A stretch of 64,000 nucleotides of DNA from Flammulina velutipes (lineage: Eukaryota; Basidiomycota; Agaricomycetes; Agaricales; Physalacriaceae): positions 1,674,001-1,738,000 of the forward strand of contig CM022378.1 in assembly GCA_011800155.1 (NCBI GenBank), in the 5' to 3' direction. The notes under the pieces were generated by a model. The model searched no databases and was not told where the DNA came from. It saw only the letters and a program-made list of their open reading frames with translations. The translations under genes were made by a program, and so were the position numbers. Each line of letters begins with the position of its first letter. Positions within the stretch are counted from its first letter, which is position 1. Below, piece after piece: positions 11,835 to 23,091 of this stretch.

Positions 11835-13420
11835 CTAATCATCAACATCCATCTTATTCGGTCCATACTCAAGCCACTCATCCTCATCCGGATTGGTAGC
11901 ATGCCTAAACACCACCTGCGACCACTCGCTCACATCCAGATACTCGGCGAACACACGAAACTCGTCTTTCGCAGATCGGGGAAGCGAAAGCTCCATCTCG
12001 GGCCACCTCCGCACCTTCTCCGCGCACCGATAACTCAAACATACCTTCACGTCCATCGCAGCGGCGTGGCTCCCAGCCGTCATCACAACCTTCTGCACCT
12101 CCGGCATCACAACATCATCCTGCGGCCTCCCCGCGAGTGGATAACTCGCTGTCCACAGCAGGTACCTATCCGGATTATCGAACCGAACCACCTGCGCATT
12201 CCGGAGGCGCTGCATAAACTGGAATGGCGCAGGTAGGTGATCCATACCCTTAGCCCCTTTCATGGGGAACTTTACGGGTGAAGGACCAAGCCTCATATTG
12301 GCCAGCCTCAAGTCCTTGATTTGTTCGAGGGGAAAGCAGCGCGTCAGACTCTCAAAGGCATCCATCGTGTCCGCGTGAACCTCTATGTCGTGCGGCCAGA
12401 CGGGGAGGTCCGGGTTGAGGTTCTCGATCTCGAGTTTCCTGAGCGCGGGAACTCGGACGTGGTCAACGAAGACGATCAGCTCACAGACTGTCGTGTATAG
12501 CAAGGAAAGAGTGTCCAGGCGGGGAAGTTCGACGTCGACAATATCGTCGTCGTCGTCGTCGTACGGCAGTGCTCCGTTGATCTGGAGTGCTGTGAGGGTA
12601 TCCTTGCTCATGGCAAGCAGGGAGCACAGCTGGGCGGTCGAAGGTCGCGCCCTCAATGGAATGCCAGCAATGGTAATCGTGGAAAGATTGTGTCCAGGGT
12701 ATCTCGCCCAGTCGCAGACGGTCCCAAGCAAAGACATCTCCCGCAAATTCGGGAACGATGCAGCGATAGAGTCTTCCGCATCCACGAACGGTGTGAGAGC
12801 GAGCTTCTCCGAAATAGTATCGGGAGGGAAATTCTCTTCGAATTCCTGTCCGATGGATTTGAAGGAGCATTCGATGAACAACGATTGGAGGAGTGGAAAG
12901 GAAATGCCGGTGAAAATGTCTGTCAACATCGCATGATGCATCCAGAAAGCACTCTTCGTATGGAAATGAACAACGCGCTCACGATGGGGCGTAATAAGGG
13001 AGGCAAGGAAATCGATGCGAGAATGGAACGCTGAATGTCCGCTTTCGGAGATAGAAATATCGATCGTGATGCTCAGAGGACGTTGTCGTGAGCGTCGAAG
13101 CATCAGAGAAATTCTGGGAAAGATCCTGAAAGGCCTGGGTATCTTGGTTGTACCGCGAACCCGCTGGTAATAATTGATGGAGTCTTCATCCACGAATATC
13201 TGTGTCCACAAGGAGGAGTCTGCGATGGCGAGATCCCTCCAACGCTGCGAGACTTGGGAGAGAGCGAAGAGGGTGGCCACATCCAGGCCTGAAGCCGCGA
13301 AAGCGAAAATCATCAAGAGACAATCGTCATTCACAAGCCTCTCGATAAGCGAGGAAATCATGCTGAGAAACGGTCAGAACATATACTAGGACTGACAAGA
13401 AGATATGCTTACCTCGCCAT
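11835..13420 (-). CDS. F-box protein with leucine-rich region
   Basis: Probable substrate receptor of an SCF ubiquitin ligase. The F-box lies near the N-terminus (ERLVNDDCLLMIFAFAASG... LSQVSQRWRDLAIADSSLW), followed by about 400 residues with irregular leucine-rich repeats and an acidic DDDDDDIVDVEL stretch. I favour an 8-base first exon: ATGGCGAG at 13420-13413, donor gtaagc, acceptor ctcag, and exon 2 at 13362-11835. This splices in frame to MAS-MISSLIERL and gives 511 aa. Without the mini-exon, translation from the ATG at 13361 gives 508 aa, so the protein is nearly the same either way. The family is greatly expanded in Agaricomycetes and targets are generally unknown. Confidence 0.82.
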
Positions 13421-14825
13421 CGCAGGGAATTAAGCAGAATGAAAGTAGTGGGTGCTGGAAGAAACGGCGAAGCCTTAAAGGACGCGGCTCGATTGTGCTT
13501 TACACAGGCGCGCGTGCGATCGTGCATTGTTCTTGAGGGCCATGCTGATACAATGGACATCGTCTTTTGGTGGCCCAGGCACATTTGTAAACGAAACGAA
13601 GATCCGATGCGTCCTGGCTATGTTGAAGCGCGTAAATCTGACGTCAATTGCTGAAACACAAGTTAGTTGAATTCTTTGAGCTTTTAGATTGTTTTCACCT
13701 TTTCATTATGTCAACCTTCCTCCCACTTGAAATCAGGCTGACAGCACGACTTCCTGCGGAGAAGACTGAGATGCGACCAGTTGACTAGTATTGAATCGTA
13801 TATCCTGGACGACCAGACATGTACACCTAGTGGCGATCAGTGACTGGAAAATATGAAAGCACGATGAACAACCCACAAAGTATGGCACAGCCTATATCGT
13901 AGATCAACATTTCCGCTTAGATGAGACCATTCTGAGATTGAATTGGTTCAGAACGTAAAGTTGCGACGCGGCTGGGATGGAGTGATGAATATGGTATACA
14001 CAGTGATCTCATCCTACGATGCCAGTATGAGAATCAACACAAATTGTAGGACTTAGAGGTAACTCACCAGATGGTATCCCAACGTCAATTCTCAGCCCAC
14101 TTTTTGACGTTGTCCCGTTTGCATTTTGAGACTGGACTTGCTTGACTAGCCGTACAATCCTTTCTCGGTCCTGTGTCCTGTATCGTTGTAACGGCCAAAG
14201 AACACTTATTGCTTCCATATGGGCGAATGAGGCGCGACTCGCATCAGGGATCCTTCACAGCCCGTCTTTGAGATGTATGTGGTGAAGAATCGGAAGACGA
14301 CGCGTACGGTTGTCGAGTAACCTTGGCAGGCCTTAGCGTTGAATCGTGATGTATTGAGTTTCAGTATACCTGGCACGACGAGCATAGATCGAGCTGCTAA
14401 GCGCTTTGAGTGGTAACTTTGCGACATGATGGTAAGAAGGAAGTTGGGACCCACTGTCATCCATGGTACCAAACAAGCCCAAACTAAAAGAGATGAAAAA
14501 AAAATTGGTTCTACACTCAAGGTAGCCTCTGAAGGAGGTTAAGCAATATAACTTGTAGTTGGACCTTCTCCTGTTACATTCAGGATAGTTCAAACATTAT
14601 AGTGATCATGAGAAACGAGTTCTGGTAACGGCAGAAAAATATGAATTGCTATCTATGCACAAGAATACGAAGAAGAGGGTTGGAAACGAAGTCGAAGAGG
14701 ATAAGTTTACGAATAAGTATACAGAGATGGGTGATGAGAAATGTACATGCACGAAGGCAATGGGGGCACCGAGGAACAGGCAGGGTAACCGGATGGGCAG
14801 CATGCGTGAAATTTGTCCTTCACGG
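13421..14825. other. Intergenic, one weak small frame
   Basis: About 1.4 kb. A minus-strand frame starts at ATG 14218 and could be followed by a 54-base intron with good ends (gtgagt...cgtag), but a stop follows at once, giving only about 50 residues. No other support for a gene was found. Confidence 0.4.
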
Positions 14826-15922
14826 TTAGACCTCAGTCCCTGGCCAGTCGCAGATAAGTCGACGATCTTCAATCGCCTCCTCTTCCACAAGACCAGACCC
14901 CTCCACCGCCCGAAGATCCCCGTTCTCCGACCCACCAGAATAATTAAAAAGAAGAATCCTCATCTCGGGCCCCCACTCCTCAGCATACTCTGTCAACCTG
15001 AGCTGCTGTTCCTCGAGCGTCGACTCGAGGATCGAGCACTCCTCGCATTTGGCGTCGAATTTCTCCTTCAGAGACGCAATCTCGTCTGAGAGGACCAGGT
15101 CGCGTTTCATGAGGAGGAGTTGTTCGGCGCGGTAGGCGTAGGCGACTTCTGCTGGGGTTCTGTGTGTGCAGCAGGTAGGTTTGCGGCGGTGGAGGCGGAG
15201 GGTGGATTCGAGTTTTCGGACGCCGCGTTTCTGGGAAAGGGAAAGGTAAAAAGAAGTCAGCGAAGAGAGGGATTGGACAGACATACAGGTTTGATAGACT
15301 TTTTGGGAGGTGTCTCATGCTTGGCGAGGATCAGTTTAGCCATACAGGCAGGTGGTCGAGTTTTGAACATGAATTCTGCATGGGAGAAGGTTGAATGGAT
15401 TGAGATTGGAGTAGATTGAGTTGGGAAACGCACGACGGAAGGCTTGGAGCACGTCTGGCTGCTTCGTTGCTGGAGCCGGAGAAGGGGGATCTGTTGCTCG
15501 AGGTTTGCTGCCACTGGGTCGGCGAGGCGACGTCTAGATAATTGGATGAGAAAAGCTACAGCTGCTGTAATAGATAATACTCACCGATTTCGGTGGACTT
15601 CGGGGCGCCTTGGGCGCACAGATCGATGATCTGGCCGGACGTGGAGAAGCTCGAGGCTCAGAGCTAGCCTGGAATCAACGTCAATAGAGGTCTGCAGTAA
15701 ATTTTAGAGCCTTACATGTTGCGTGCTCCTTCGCAGTTTGATACTAGCCTTCGTCTCCGGAGTGAATCCCGTCCAAGGTTCCCGATGTCCATACGTCCTA
15801 AGGTTCTTGTAGGGTTTCGTTTCGTGGGAAGAGGTCGTTTTAGGTTGAAGATAGGCGGAAGCGAGGTAGAAGGAAATGAAGCCGAGGACGAAACAAGTCA
15901 AGCATGCAATGAGGTCGAACAT
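14826..15922 (-). CDS. Small single-pass membrane protein with coiled-coil tail, unrecognised family
   Basis: Five exons (15922-15716, 15668-15585, 15533-15434, 15375-15287, 15230-14826) splice in frame to 294 aa, all with GT/AG ends. Residues about 3-25 (DLIACLTCFVLGFISFYLAS) form one hydrophobic segment that could be a membrane anchor or signal-anchor. Residues about 70-130 are rich in Pro, Ser, Lys and Arg and look disordered. Residues about 190-250 (AEQLLLMKRDLVLSDEIASL... ILESTLEEQQLRL) have strong heptad-like character, suggesting a coiled coil. The tail is acidic. No enzyme motif is visible and I cannot assign a function; a membrane-tethered scaffold is a guess. It lies next to the deaminase/kinase island with no sign of co-regulation. 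Confidence 0.65.
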
Positions 15923-16267
15923 GTTGGGCCCATCGGGAAGGAAGTTGTTGATGAAAGACCAGCGATATTTAAAGGCCAACAATTGGCAGAATCGCACGTA
16001 GCCGATTTAGTTTCTTATTTTGATTGTTCGACCTATTTTCATTGTTCGTCTTTTGGCCGGGAGGGCATGCCGAACGAAGAAGCTACTCGATGCCGTTGAA
16101 CCTTTAGCTCGCTGGAAAGTGGCAGCACATAGAAAGTTCCATAATAACAGGCAGTTGCTTATCGATTGTGCTGTCCCATCTCTTCGATATTTCTGGATAA
16201 TCATAAGAAAAGAGAGATTCCGGCCTGCACTAGACGGACGCACCTGTATGCAGTCCTGGTAGGAGAT

Positions 16268-17283
16268 TTATGGATGGTCGTCCATGCTGCCAGAAGTTGA
16301 AGACCTCCGCGATCTTGGTCCGATAAACTCGAAAGAAAGGTATCCACAAGGCAAGGACGACCAGTGCAGATGAAGTTTTCGCGGCTTGATGGCTGCACCA
16401 CAACTATGTATGGTGTTTGGGTGGACAGGATGAATTTCATCGGAGGGAGCTTTTCCCGATAGTGGATGCATTCATACCGTTAAAGCACAATGCTGAACTG
16501 TGATTAATTAGCAGAAGTAAAAAAGCAAGATAAAACCAACACACGTAGAAACAAGTCCTCGCTGCCGTTGTAAAAGTTGCTGATCGCGGCCATGACCCTG
16601 GGCGACGAGCGATACGTAGAGCACGCTGTAAGAAGCTGGCTACGTCAAAGCCGTTTGAATCGCTCATACAATGTGTCAACATGAGGGCAAAGATGGAGGC
16701 TGCGATTGTAGTCATAGGCTCTGCCATGGCTGACGTCTGTAGAGTTTGCAGGACGGACGCTAGAGCAGCTCCTCGCCGACTCTTTCCATAAGAACGCTCT
16801 GCTTTCGACACAATGTTGTTTCAAGGATGACGCTGGGACGGTGGGTATTGACGCCAGTTCCAAAAGAGTATACTGGGAATTTTTCCTACAGAGATTTGAC
16901 GAAGGTGAGCAGATATAGTAGAAATCCCAACATGCAGTTAACGCACCCTGATCCGACTCGGCTAGGAGTCCTCTTTTGCTTGTTGGCTTCGGTACGGTCC
17001 ATAGGTGGAACAAGCAGCGCGGGCAGATGATAAGATCCTTGCGATACACGATGGCTTTGGGATGGAATGCGTTGAGATTATCGACGCAGTCCCCGCATGA
17101 AGGGTATCTATCCAGTAGTTGAATAACGTCCTCGTATCTGTGCGCAATTAGCAGTAGTCAGCATATAAGAAAAGCAGACACACGTATGGACGAGTTATTG
17201 GCCCTGGGCTGTATGTCGCCCATGTTATTGGCGCCAACAGAGAAGGGCGGTGGACTGTTATCTGGAAAGAGGTCTGCGTTCAT
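16268..17283 (-). CDS. Unrecognised multi-exon gene A (possibly decaying)
   Basis: An ATG at 17283 opens about 35 codons, followed by a likely intron (gtgtgt...gcgcacag). A long open stretch comes next, containing two CxxC pairs (PSCGDCVDN and LIICPRCLFHLW) that could bind zinc. The phases of the first exon and the CxxC frame do not join cleanly, so an exon is mis-set or the gene is broken. Further exons probably end at TGCATACAG before gtgcgt near 16244. The same intron end and the same exon end occur in the gene at 22150-23017, which suggests the two are paralogues. I recognise no family. Confidence 0.3.
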
Positions 17284-17493
17284 AATGATGCCAGAGATAC
17301 GAACGCGTGAAGCTTACGAGCTGACGCGATATTATTCAGATTTATACTGACCGTGATGGACGATGGAAGTATGGGCCTCTGGTGGTCCCTAGTACCAAAC
17401 AACACCAATGCGTTACTAAATGTGGCGCATAAACCTTGAACCATGACTATTAACATTGATGAACAGGTAGTTCAAGTGTAGTTCACGACCATC

Positions 17494-19152
17494 ATGTCCT
17501 ACAACGAAGTCTTCCTAGAGCGCGACGACCCCGAGGCATACGTTGAATTACTTGGAAGCAAGAACACACATCGAATCCATAACCCCACTGCCACACTTGA
17601 GCCGAAGTTCGCCACCTCTTTCCAGGATGACACGCTATCCCAACGTTTCTCTCGCATTCTAGATGTCCTCGCTCGCGCTTGTATCACTCGTCACGGTCAA
17701 GTGGCCACCACCACAGCATCCATTGAGGAAAAAGGGGAAACCATCGAGACTACTATCTTTGTATCATTCAACCCCCACGACCGCCCCGATGTAGATATGG
17801 TCGCACAACACGTGCGCAATCTTTTCGACGCTGTCAAAGCTATACCCGTTCCCCAGAAAACCATCCAAGGTTCTCTGCCTGCCGACCAGCCAGCTACCAA
17901 CGAGGCCGTAGTCACCTTCATTCGCCTCATGTACGACTTTGGATGGGACCTCTGGCAGTATTATATCCACAAAAGGGCGAAGGCTCTTCAAGTCGCAAAA
18001 GCAGTGGTAACCGAAGCTTTGGCAAATATCCAGAATAACGCCGAAGAAGGAACAAAAGAGAAGGAAGGACAAGAGGGAGACATACTGGAGCCGTTGACCA
18101 AAGAGGAATGCGAGGAGCTTCTTAAACTTCTCTCCTGGCTCGAAGACCTGCCCCGTCCAGGACTGCTCAGAAAGATTAACCCGGATCAAAAGCGAGCGGT
18201 ACTGGGGATAATTGCGAGGCTGTACGACGACTGGTTAGCAAAGGGCTATGTGAGTCGCGCACAAGACGAAATCCTTCGACAATCTTCCACTCCAAAGGTG
18301 ACTGTCCTGGACAAGTTGGAGAACATCATGAAGCACAGAGCTTATTTTCCTTTGAAGCGGTGGATAGCCAAGATCGTGTCGTTCCATACGCACTCGCTCA
18401 TGTTCATCCGGCTCGCACAGTCTCGGCGGCTGCAGCCAATTTTACAGGGAACACTCCATGTTGTCGTCGTGCCTACCCCAGCTCCCTCCCTCCCCCTCAT
18501 TGTTCACCTCGACGCCGACGTTGTATCCAGCGCCGTCGCCACCGCCCGACGTGCCTTCGGACATCACATCGAAAAGCTGCCTCATCGTCTTGACGATCCA
18601 GCCGTGGATCCTTTTGTAGCAGACTTTCTCCATCACCTCACTCCACCCGATAATCATCCCTCGCACGAAACACCATTCGTCCACTCGGAACTCTGCATGT
18701 TGGAGTACCTCGAAGAGAATAAAATTAATTTCTTCTCATACTTTGGCATCTCCAAACTCCCATGTGCGCCTTGCGCACTCTACCTCCAAGCTCATGCCAA
18801 AGACACTGGACGCCCTCAGATCGGCACTCGCGGAACTCGTGGCAAGTTCTATGCCGCTTGGTTGATGCCACGCTCGCGCGACGGCGTTCGAGACGAAATG
18901 GTTTTGTCGATGAAGCAGGAGCTTGGGAATTACTTGGTGGAATACGTTGAGGAAGAATGGTCAAGAAGATTTTCGGATAGTTCCGCAGTCTCCGTCTGCC
19001 ACGCTAGTGCCACTCACGTCCAGGAAGGTTCGTGGCTCTTGTGTTACAGACTGGCTAATGAACCCACTCTACCGCCAGGTCCGTCTTTGGACGCGTTGGA
19101 AATTATGCAGAATGAGTATCACCAGGAGATATTGCGCCCGCACGCCCGCTAA
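17494..19152 (+). CDS. Zinc-dependent nucleic acid/nucleotide deaminase-like protein (OTT_1508-like)
   Basis: A single open frame of 552 aa. Its C-terminal third carries the zinc signature of the cytidine deaminase fold: HSE at residues 397-399 (His ligand and catalytic Glu) and PCAPC at 424-428 (two Cys ligands), in FVHSELCMLEYLEEN... FGISKLPCAPCALYLQAH. In spacing and wording this resembles the fungal expansion of the OTT_1508-like deaminase family rather than metabolic cytidine or dCMP deaminases. Family members are thought to act on nucleic acid or nucleotides; the real substrate is not known. Residues 1 to about 330 have no recognised domain; they include a Lys/Glu-rich helical part (180-215). 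The lack of introns is unusual here, since almost every conserved gene in the window has several. Neighbours are kinase copy 3 and the unrecognised gene A. Confidence 0.78.
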   Translation: MSYNEVFLERDDPEAYVELLGSKNTHRIHNPTATLEPKFATSFQDDTLSQRFSRILDVLARACITRHGQVATTTASIEEKGETIETTIFVSFNPHDRPDVDMVAQHVRNLFDAVKAIPVPQKTIQGSLPADQPATNEAVVTFIRLMYDFGWDLWQYYIHKRAKALQVAKAVVTEALANIQNNAEEGTKEKEGQEGDILEPLTKEECEELLKLLSWLEDLPRPGLLRKINPDQKRAVLGIIARLYDDWLAKGYVSRAQDEILRQSSTPKVTVLDKLENIMKHRAYFPLKRWIAKIVSFHTHSLMFIRLAQSRRLQPILQGTLHVVVVPTPAPSLPLIVHLDADVVSSAVATARRAFGHHIEKLPHRLDDPAVDPFVADFLHHLTPPDNHPSHETPFVHSELCMLEYLEENKINFFSYFGISKLPCAPCALYLQAHAKDTGRPQIGTRGTRGKFYAAWLMPRSRDGVRDEMVLSMKQELGNYLVEYVEEEWSRRFSDSSAVSVCHASATHVQEGSWLLCYRLANEPTLPPGPSLDALEIMQNEYHQEILRPHAR

Positions 19153-19611
19153 GCATATCAAAGCTGGGACCAACCATATCATCAACGTCGCGTTCCAGGA
19201 TGAAGACGACGGTATGGACAATTTCCGCGCCTTTATCTTGGCTACCAACTCAAACAACGCTCGTAGCCTCAGATCAGTCCGAACCCTATGAACGTGCGGG
19301 GAGTAAGACCCATGTCCTGCGATTACAATTTTTGGGCAAGGGATCACCATAAAATGGGAGAAAAATACCGGGCAAAGAAAGGAACCCAAGGAACCCTTTC
19401 CCAAGAATTACACGCTCAGTAAGAAACCTTCACAAAAACAAAACGAGACAAGTCCAGAGAAGATTGGGATAAGGAGATCCATGGCGAACACGGAGCGTAG
19501 GTAAACACTACGGTTTACATAAAGTGCATATACATATGTTATCAAAAGAATCGATCTAAACTCTCCAAACAGAGACGCTGGTATATCATATCATATCATA
19601 ACATCACCAAA

Positions 19612-21640
19612 TCACAAATCCCGCACCCTCAGACCCCCCAATTGATCCCGCAACTCCAACACAGGTTGCATAAACGTCTCATACGATACCGTCCCCTTCA
19701 ACGTCTCCCACTCCCCACTCTTCAACCTAGCCTCCCGCGCCTTGCGCCTAATCCCCCAATCAGCCGGCTCATACCCAGTCAACCCAAATTCCCCAACCCA
19801 CTCCATCGCATCAACATGCTGGTCCGAAACACGCAACCCCGCCCTAAAGAGCTCAAAAAGCCTCTTGAGCAAAGGCTTGAAGCACTCCATGCTCGGCGAG
19901 ATCTCTTCCGCGGTGTATTCTTTCCTTTGCTTTAGAAACGCCCGCTTCGCCTGTCCTTTGTCCCGCACGAGCCACATGTCCATGGAAGGCTCATGATCGC
20001 GTTTCTTGAGAATGGACACATAGTTTGGTGTCGTTGGAAAGAATACGGAGGTAGGGAGAGGAGGCGGGGAAGGACGGGACTCCGTTAGCTCGAAGAGCGA
20101 TACTATGTTGAGGAGCGTGTAGTAAAACGCTTCCAGCTCATGTCGGTAGAACTGCCATCCAGTCCTGCCCAGTTGGTCGATTGCCATACTCGGGATGGTG
20201 CCCATGCCGAGGCAAGCACTGGGAAGCTTATACCCGTCCTCCAGCTCGTCTCGATAGAGCGAATTTCCAAAGTCGTTGAGGACGCCGACCACTTCGCCTT
20301 GGGAATTGAATCTGTACATGATATTGCCGGGGCTGATGTCCCGGTGAAGGATCCTTGGATGGTCGTAGAGCCATTTATGACCTAAACACCATTGTTAGTG
20401 CCAAGTAGAGCAATGTAAGAAGTGGTAACGTACATTGAACAGCATCGACGAAAACTTGGGCAAGGTCGCGCGTATTGCCGATGGCGTCGATAGGGAACAA
20501 GAGGTCGGACACAAGGACCTGCAAGGATCGTCGATAGTAACGAACCCTTCCTGGCTTTATACACCACTGGTAGTCATCAGAGCGGATGAGAGTCGTATAT
20601 TCACCTCCCAAGCGGAAGAACTTCTCCAACTTCTTCCACATCTCCTCCTCACCAATGCTAAGCACCTGCGAATGCAGCACCTCCGGAAGATGATCCAGCA
20701 CCCACTTCCCCTCGTCCCCCATCTGCCCCGCCATGCCCCTCGCTTTCATAACGAACTCCTCCTCCTTAGAGAGGGAGGACTCGGTCCGCCAGACAAACTT
20801 GACTACAAGCCATCGCCCCGGCCATACTGGTGACGTCGCATGTACAACGACCGTCGAGGGCCCAAACTGCTTAGTGTCATGTTTCATCGTCTGCCCCAGC
20901 CGCAGAGGGATTGGCTGCCCATCTCGTCCCGTCAACGTGAGGACTGCGTCGTGGAAGGCAAATCCAAAATCCATATAGACCCGGTACAACACCGTGAGGA
21001 TTGAGTCCCGGGATAAGAACGGAATGATTCCGTTGGGGACACGAGAGGCGCGAGGAAGTCGGTGATATGCTATCATGCAGGCCACAAAAAACTCGAGGTC
21101 ATCCTGAAGGCTGACCGCGCTGTAGGAGATGATATGGACGTTGTGGTCGACATAATTGAAGCGTACGCGGCAGCCTTCCACGGTCGCGTAGATACGATAC
21201 GACACAAGAAGGTCCGATTTTGCAGGCTCCTCTCTCCCCTCGACTAGGAAGAAACTATCCCATGGAGCGCATTTGATGGAAATGGTGGTCGACACCTCGT
21301 CTTCTTCGGGAGGAGCGAACGATCTGGTTCGTGGCTTCTTCTCGAGATCATCGACTGGGTCCTCCAGTTTGCGCTTTCTCGACAAGTTGTCCGTATCGCG
21401 ATCAAGAGTGGGCGAATCAAGAATTGTGACGAGCTCGAGAATCCGCGCTTTGATGGATTCCAGGAGACCGAGACGTTTGGAGATGTTGTCTTCGTTGCAA
21501 ACCTCTCCCACTAGGAACTGAAATCGAGTATCGGCCAGTACATCTGCTAGTAGCCGAGGTCGGGTGTCCCAGTCGCCTGTTAAGTCAAAAATCTGGTTGG
21601 CGAAGTCGTTGACCAGCAGCTTGACATTATGGGTAGTCAT
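19612..21640 (-). CDS. FunK1-type protein kinase, copy 3 (catalytic residues intact)
   Basis: Third FunK1 copy, on the opposite strand. Exons 21640-20434 and 20381-19612 give 658 aa; the intron (gtacgt...tttag) is in the same position and phase as in copies 1 and 2. Unlike them, copy 3 keeps every key residue I can check: ATP-site lysine in WLVVKFVWR, catalytic loop RILHRDISPGNIMYR with Asp and Asn, and LNDFGNSLYR. It is therefore the copy most likely to be an active kinase. The N-terminal extension contains the shared basic KRKLEDPVDD and KKPRTR patches, which could direct it to the nucleus. It is closer to copy 2 than to copy 1. Its 5' flank shares conserved blocks with copy 2. Downstream lies the deaminase, convergent with it. 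Confidence 0.88.
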
Positions 21641-21747
21641 GATGAGAGAATGAGCGTGAATGGAGGCGATCGAATTAATTATAATGGTAAAGACATGCGC
21701 GCAGCACGTGAAGGGCCTTTGGTGCACGAACAATGGTTGAGTTGGTC

Positions 21748-21808
21748 TGAGAAACACAATGAGCGGTGTGCATGTTCGGTCCGTTCCAGAAAAAACACGA
21801 ACAATAGA
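21748..21808 (-). promoter_or_regulatory. Conserved 5' element of FunK1 kinase copy 3
   Basis: On the minus strand, TATTGTTCGTGTTTTTTCTG is followed by ACATGCACACCGCTCATTGT and a short T-rich run. This nearly matches the element before copy 2, at a similar distance (110-165 bases) from the start codon. Confidence 0.5.
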
Positions 21809-22149
21809 CGGCCACCGTGTGCCACGTGAATGGCGGGCCACTCAACGACGTAGAACAGGATGATAGTAGATGGGAGCTTTGGAGGTATCTCGAGTTTCCT
21901 ATCACCCCAGGTAGGTTCGTGCAGCCACGGAGCGCCATGACTATAATCAATTAGTAGGAGTCAAAGACCAATTGACGTACACATGCACATTCTCACATCG
22001 GAATGGACCCAGCGGCTAATCCTGGGGATTTAAAGCAGTCTGATTGGCAGCAAGAGCGAGAAAGGCCGGGAAAGACGATTGACAGTCGAGCAAATCCTGC
22101 ATGGAATGCTCGTGGATAAATACCATGCATTACCATTACTTGTTGGGTA

Positions 22150-23017
22150 TCAACGTTGGTTCCAAAAGTATGCTTGCTCCGCGAAACGTAGTCCTTCGGC
22201 TTTCTTCTCCTTCTGAGATTTGCGCACGGTAAGCAAAGAGAAATCGCGGTATGTAGTCAACGCACCTGTATGCAAACTTGTTTCACCCTTGCCAGAGGAA
22301 TCAAAGTCCGGCCCAGCTGATTCGTTCGAATAGGTCTCGTTGTATGTACGTGCGGTAGAAATGGCCCTCGAGCCTAACGTTGAGACAAGTCGCTCGAGGT
22401 GTGTCCAGTAGGACAATTGGCACGCGGTCCACGAGACTGGAAGACGTGGAGGCAATAGAAAATTCGTCTATGCAGTTGGCATATCTGTGCGCAATCAACA
22501 GCAGTCAAGGTCAAGAAGAAGTAGACACGTACCGACTAAGACTTCTCCAGACGGAAAAGACCTGAGGACTGCAGTTGCTTGAACAGTTCGCAAGCATCTG
22601 GAATCGTGCCGGGCTCGTGTCTCGGAGTCGACGGTTATGAAGGACGGGATCTGCTGGGCTATGCAGTAGAGGAGGAAGGCGCGTAGTTGGGAGGCATCGA
22701 GCCCGAGGTCCGGAAAGTACCGCCTGGGTCAATAATAACTCCATCTTGGAAGCGGACGAATATGGTGGCGAGTTCAGACTTTTATTGAAACTGACGTCCT
22801 CTGCTATCCTAAGGATTTTGAGCACAAGCGGCTGGGCGACATGAAACTGCTGGGGATCGGGAAGACGGGCTCCGTCCACCACTCGTCGTAGAATTCAAGC
22901 CATTCGCCGTAAGCCTCGTCCAATCATCGTACTTGTCTGGAGACTGTTGGAACAAATGAGTTTCATTGCGGGAGGAACCAACAACTAACTCACGGATAGA
23001 TATTGAAACTTGCTCAT
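22150..23017 (-). CDS. Unrecognised multi-exon gene B, paralogue of gene A (possibly decaying)
   Basis: A plausible start is the ATG at 23017, with exon 1 ending before gtgagt and exon 2 starting after ccaacag (KFQYLS-SPDKYDDW). Downstream, a stretch after an intron ending gcgcacag opens YANCIDEFSIAS... and continues past 22301, and another exon end at TGCATACAG/gtgcgt lies near 22273. These two splice-site neighbourhoods match those of gene A. No reading frame runs cleanly through the whole region, several alternatives overlap, and no domain is recognised. It may be a pseudogene. Its start lies head-to-head with the NTPase gene at 23092. Confidence 0.28.
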
Positions 23018-23034
23018 GACGGCAAGAGAGTGAG

Positions 23035-23042
23035 TATAAATA
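23035..23042 (+). promoter_or_regulatory. TATA box of the Crinkler/RHS-like gene
   Basis: TATAAATA 57 bases before the ATG at 23092. It sits between the starts of two divergent genes only about 75 bases apart. Confidence 0.5.
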
Positions 23043-23091
23043 GTCACAATCGTCACCTCTTTGCACCGTCACCTCAGACTCTTTGCTCTCG

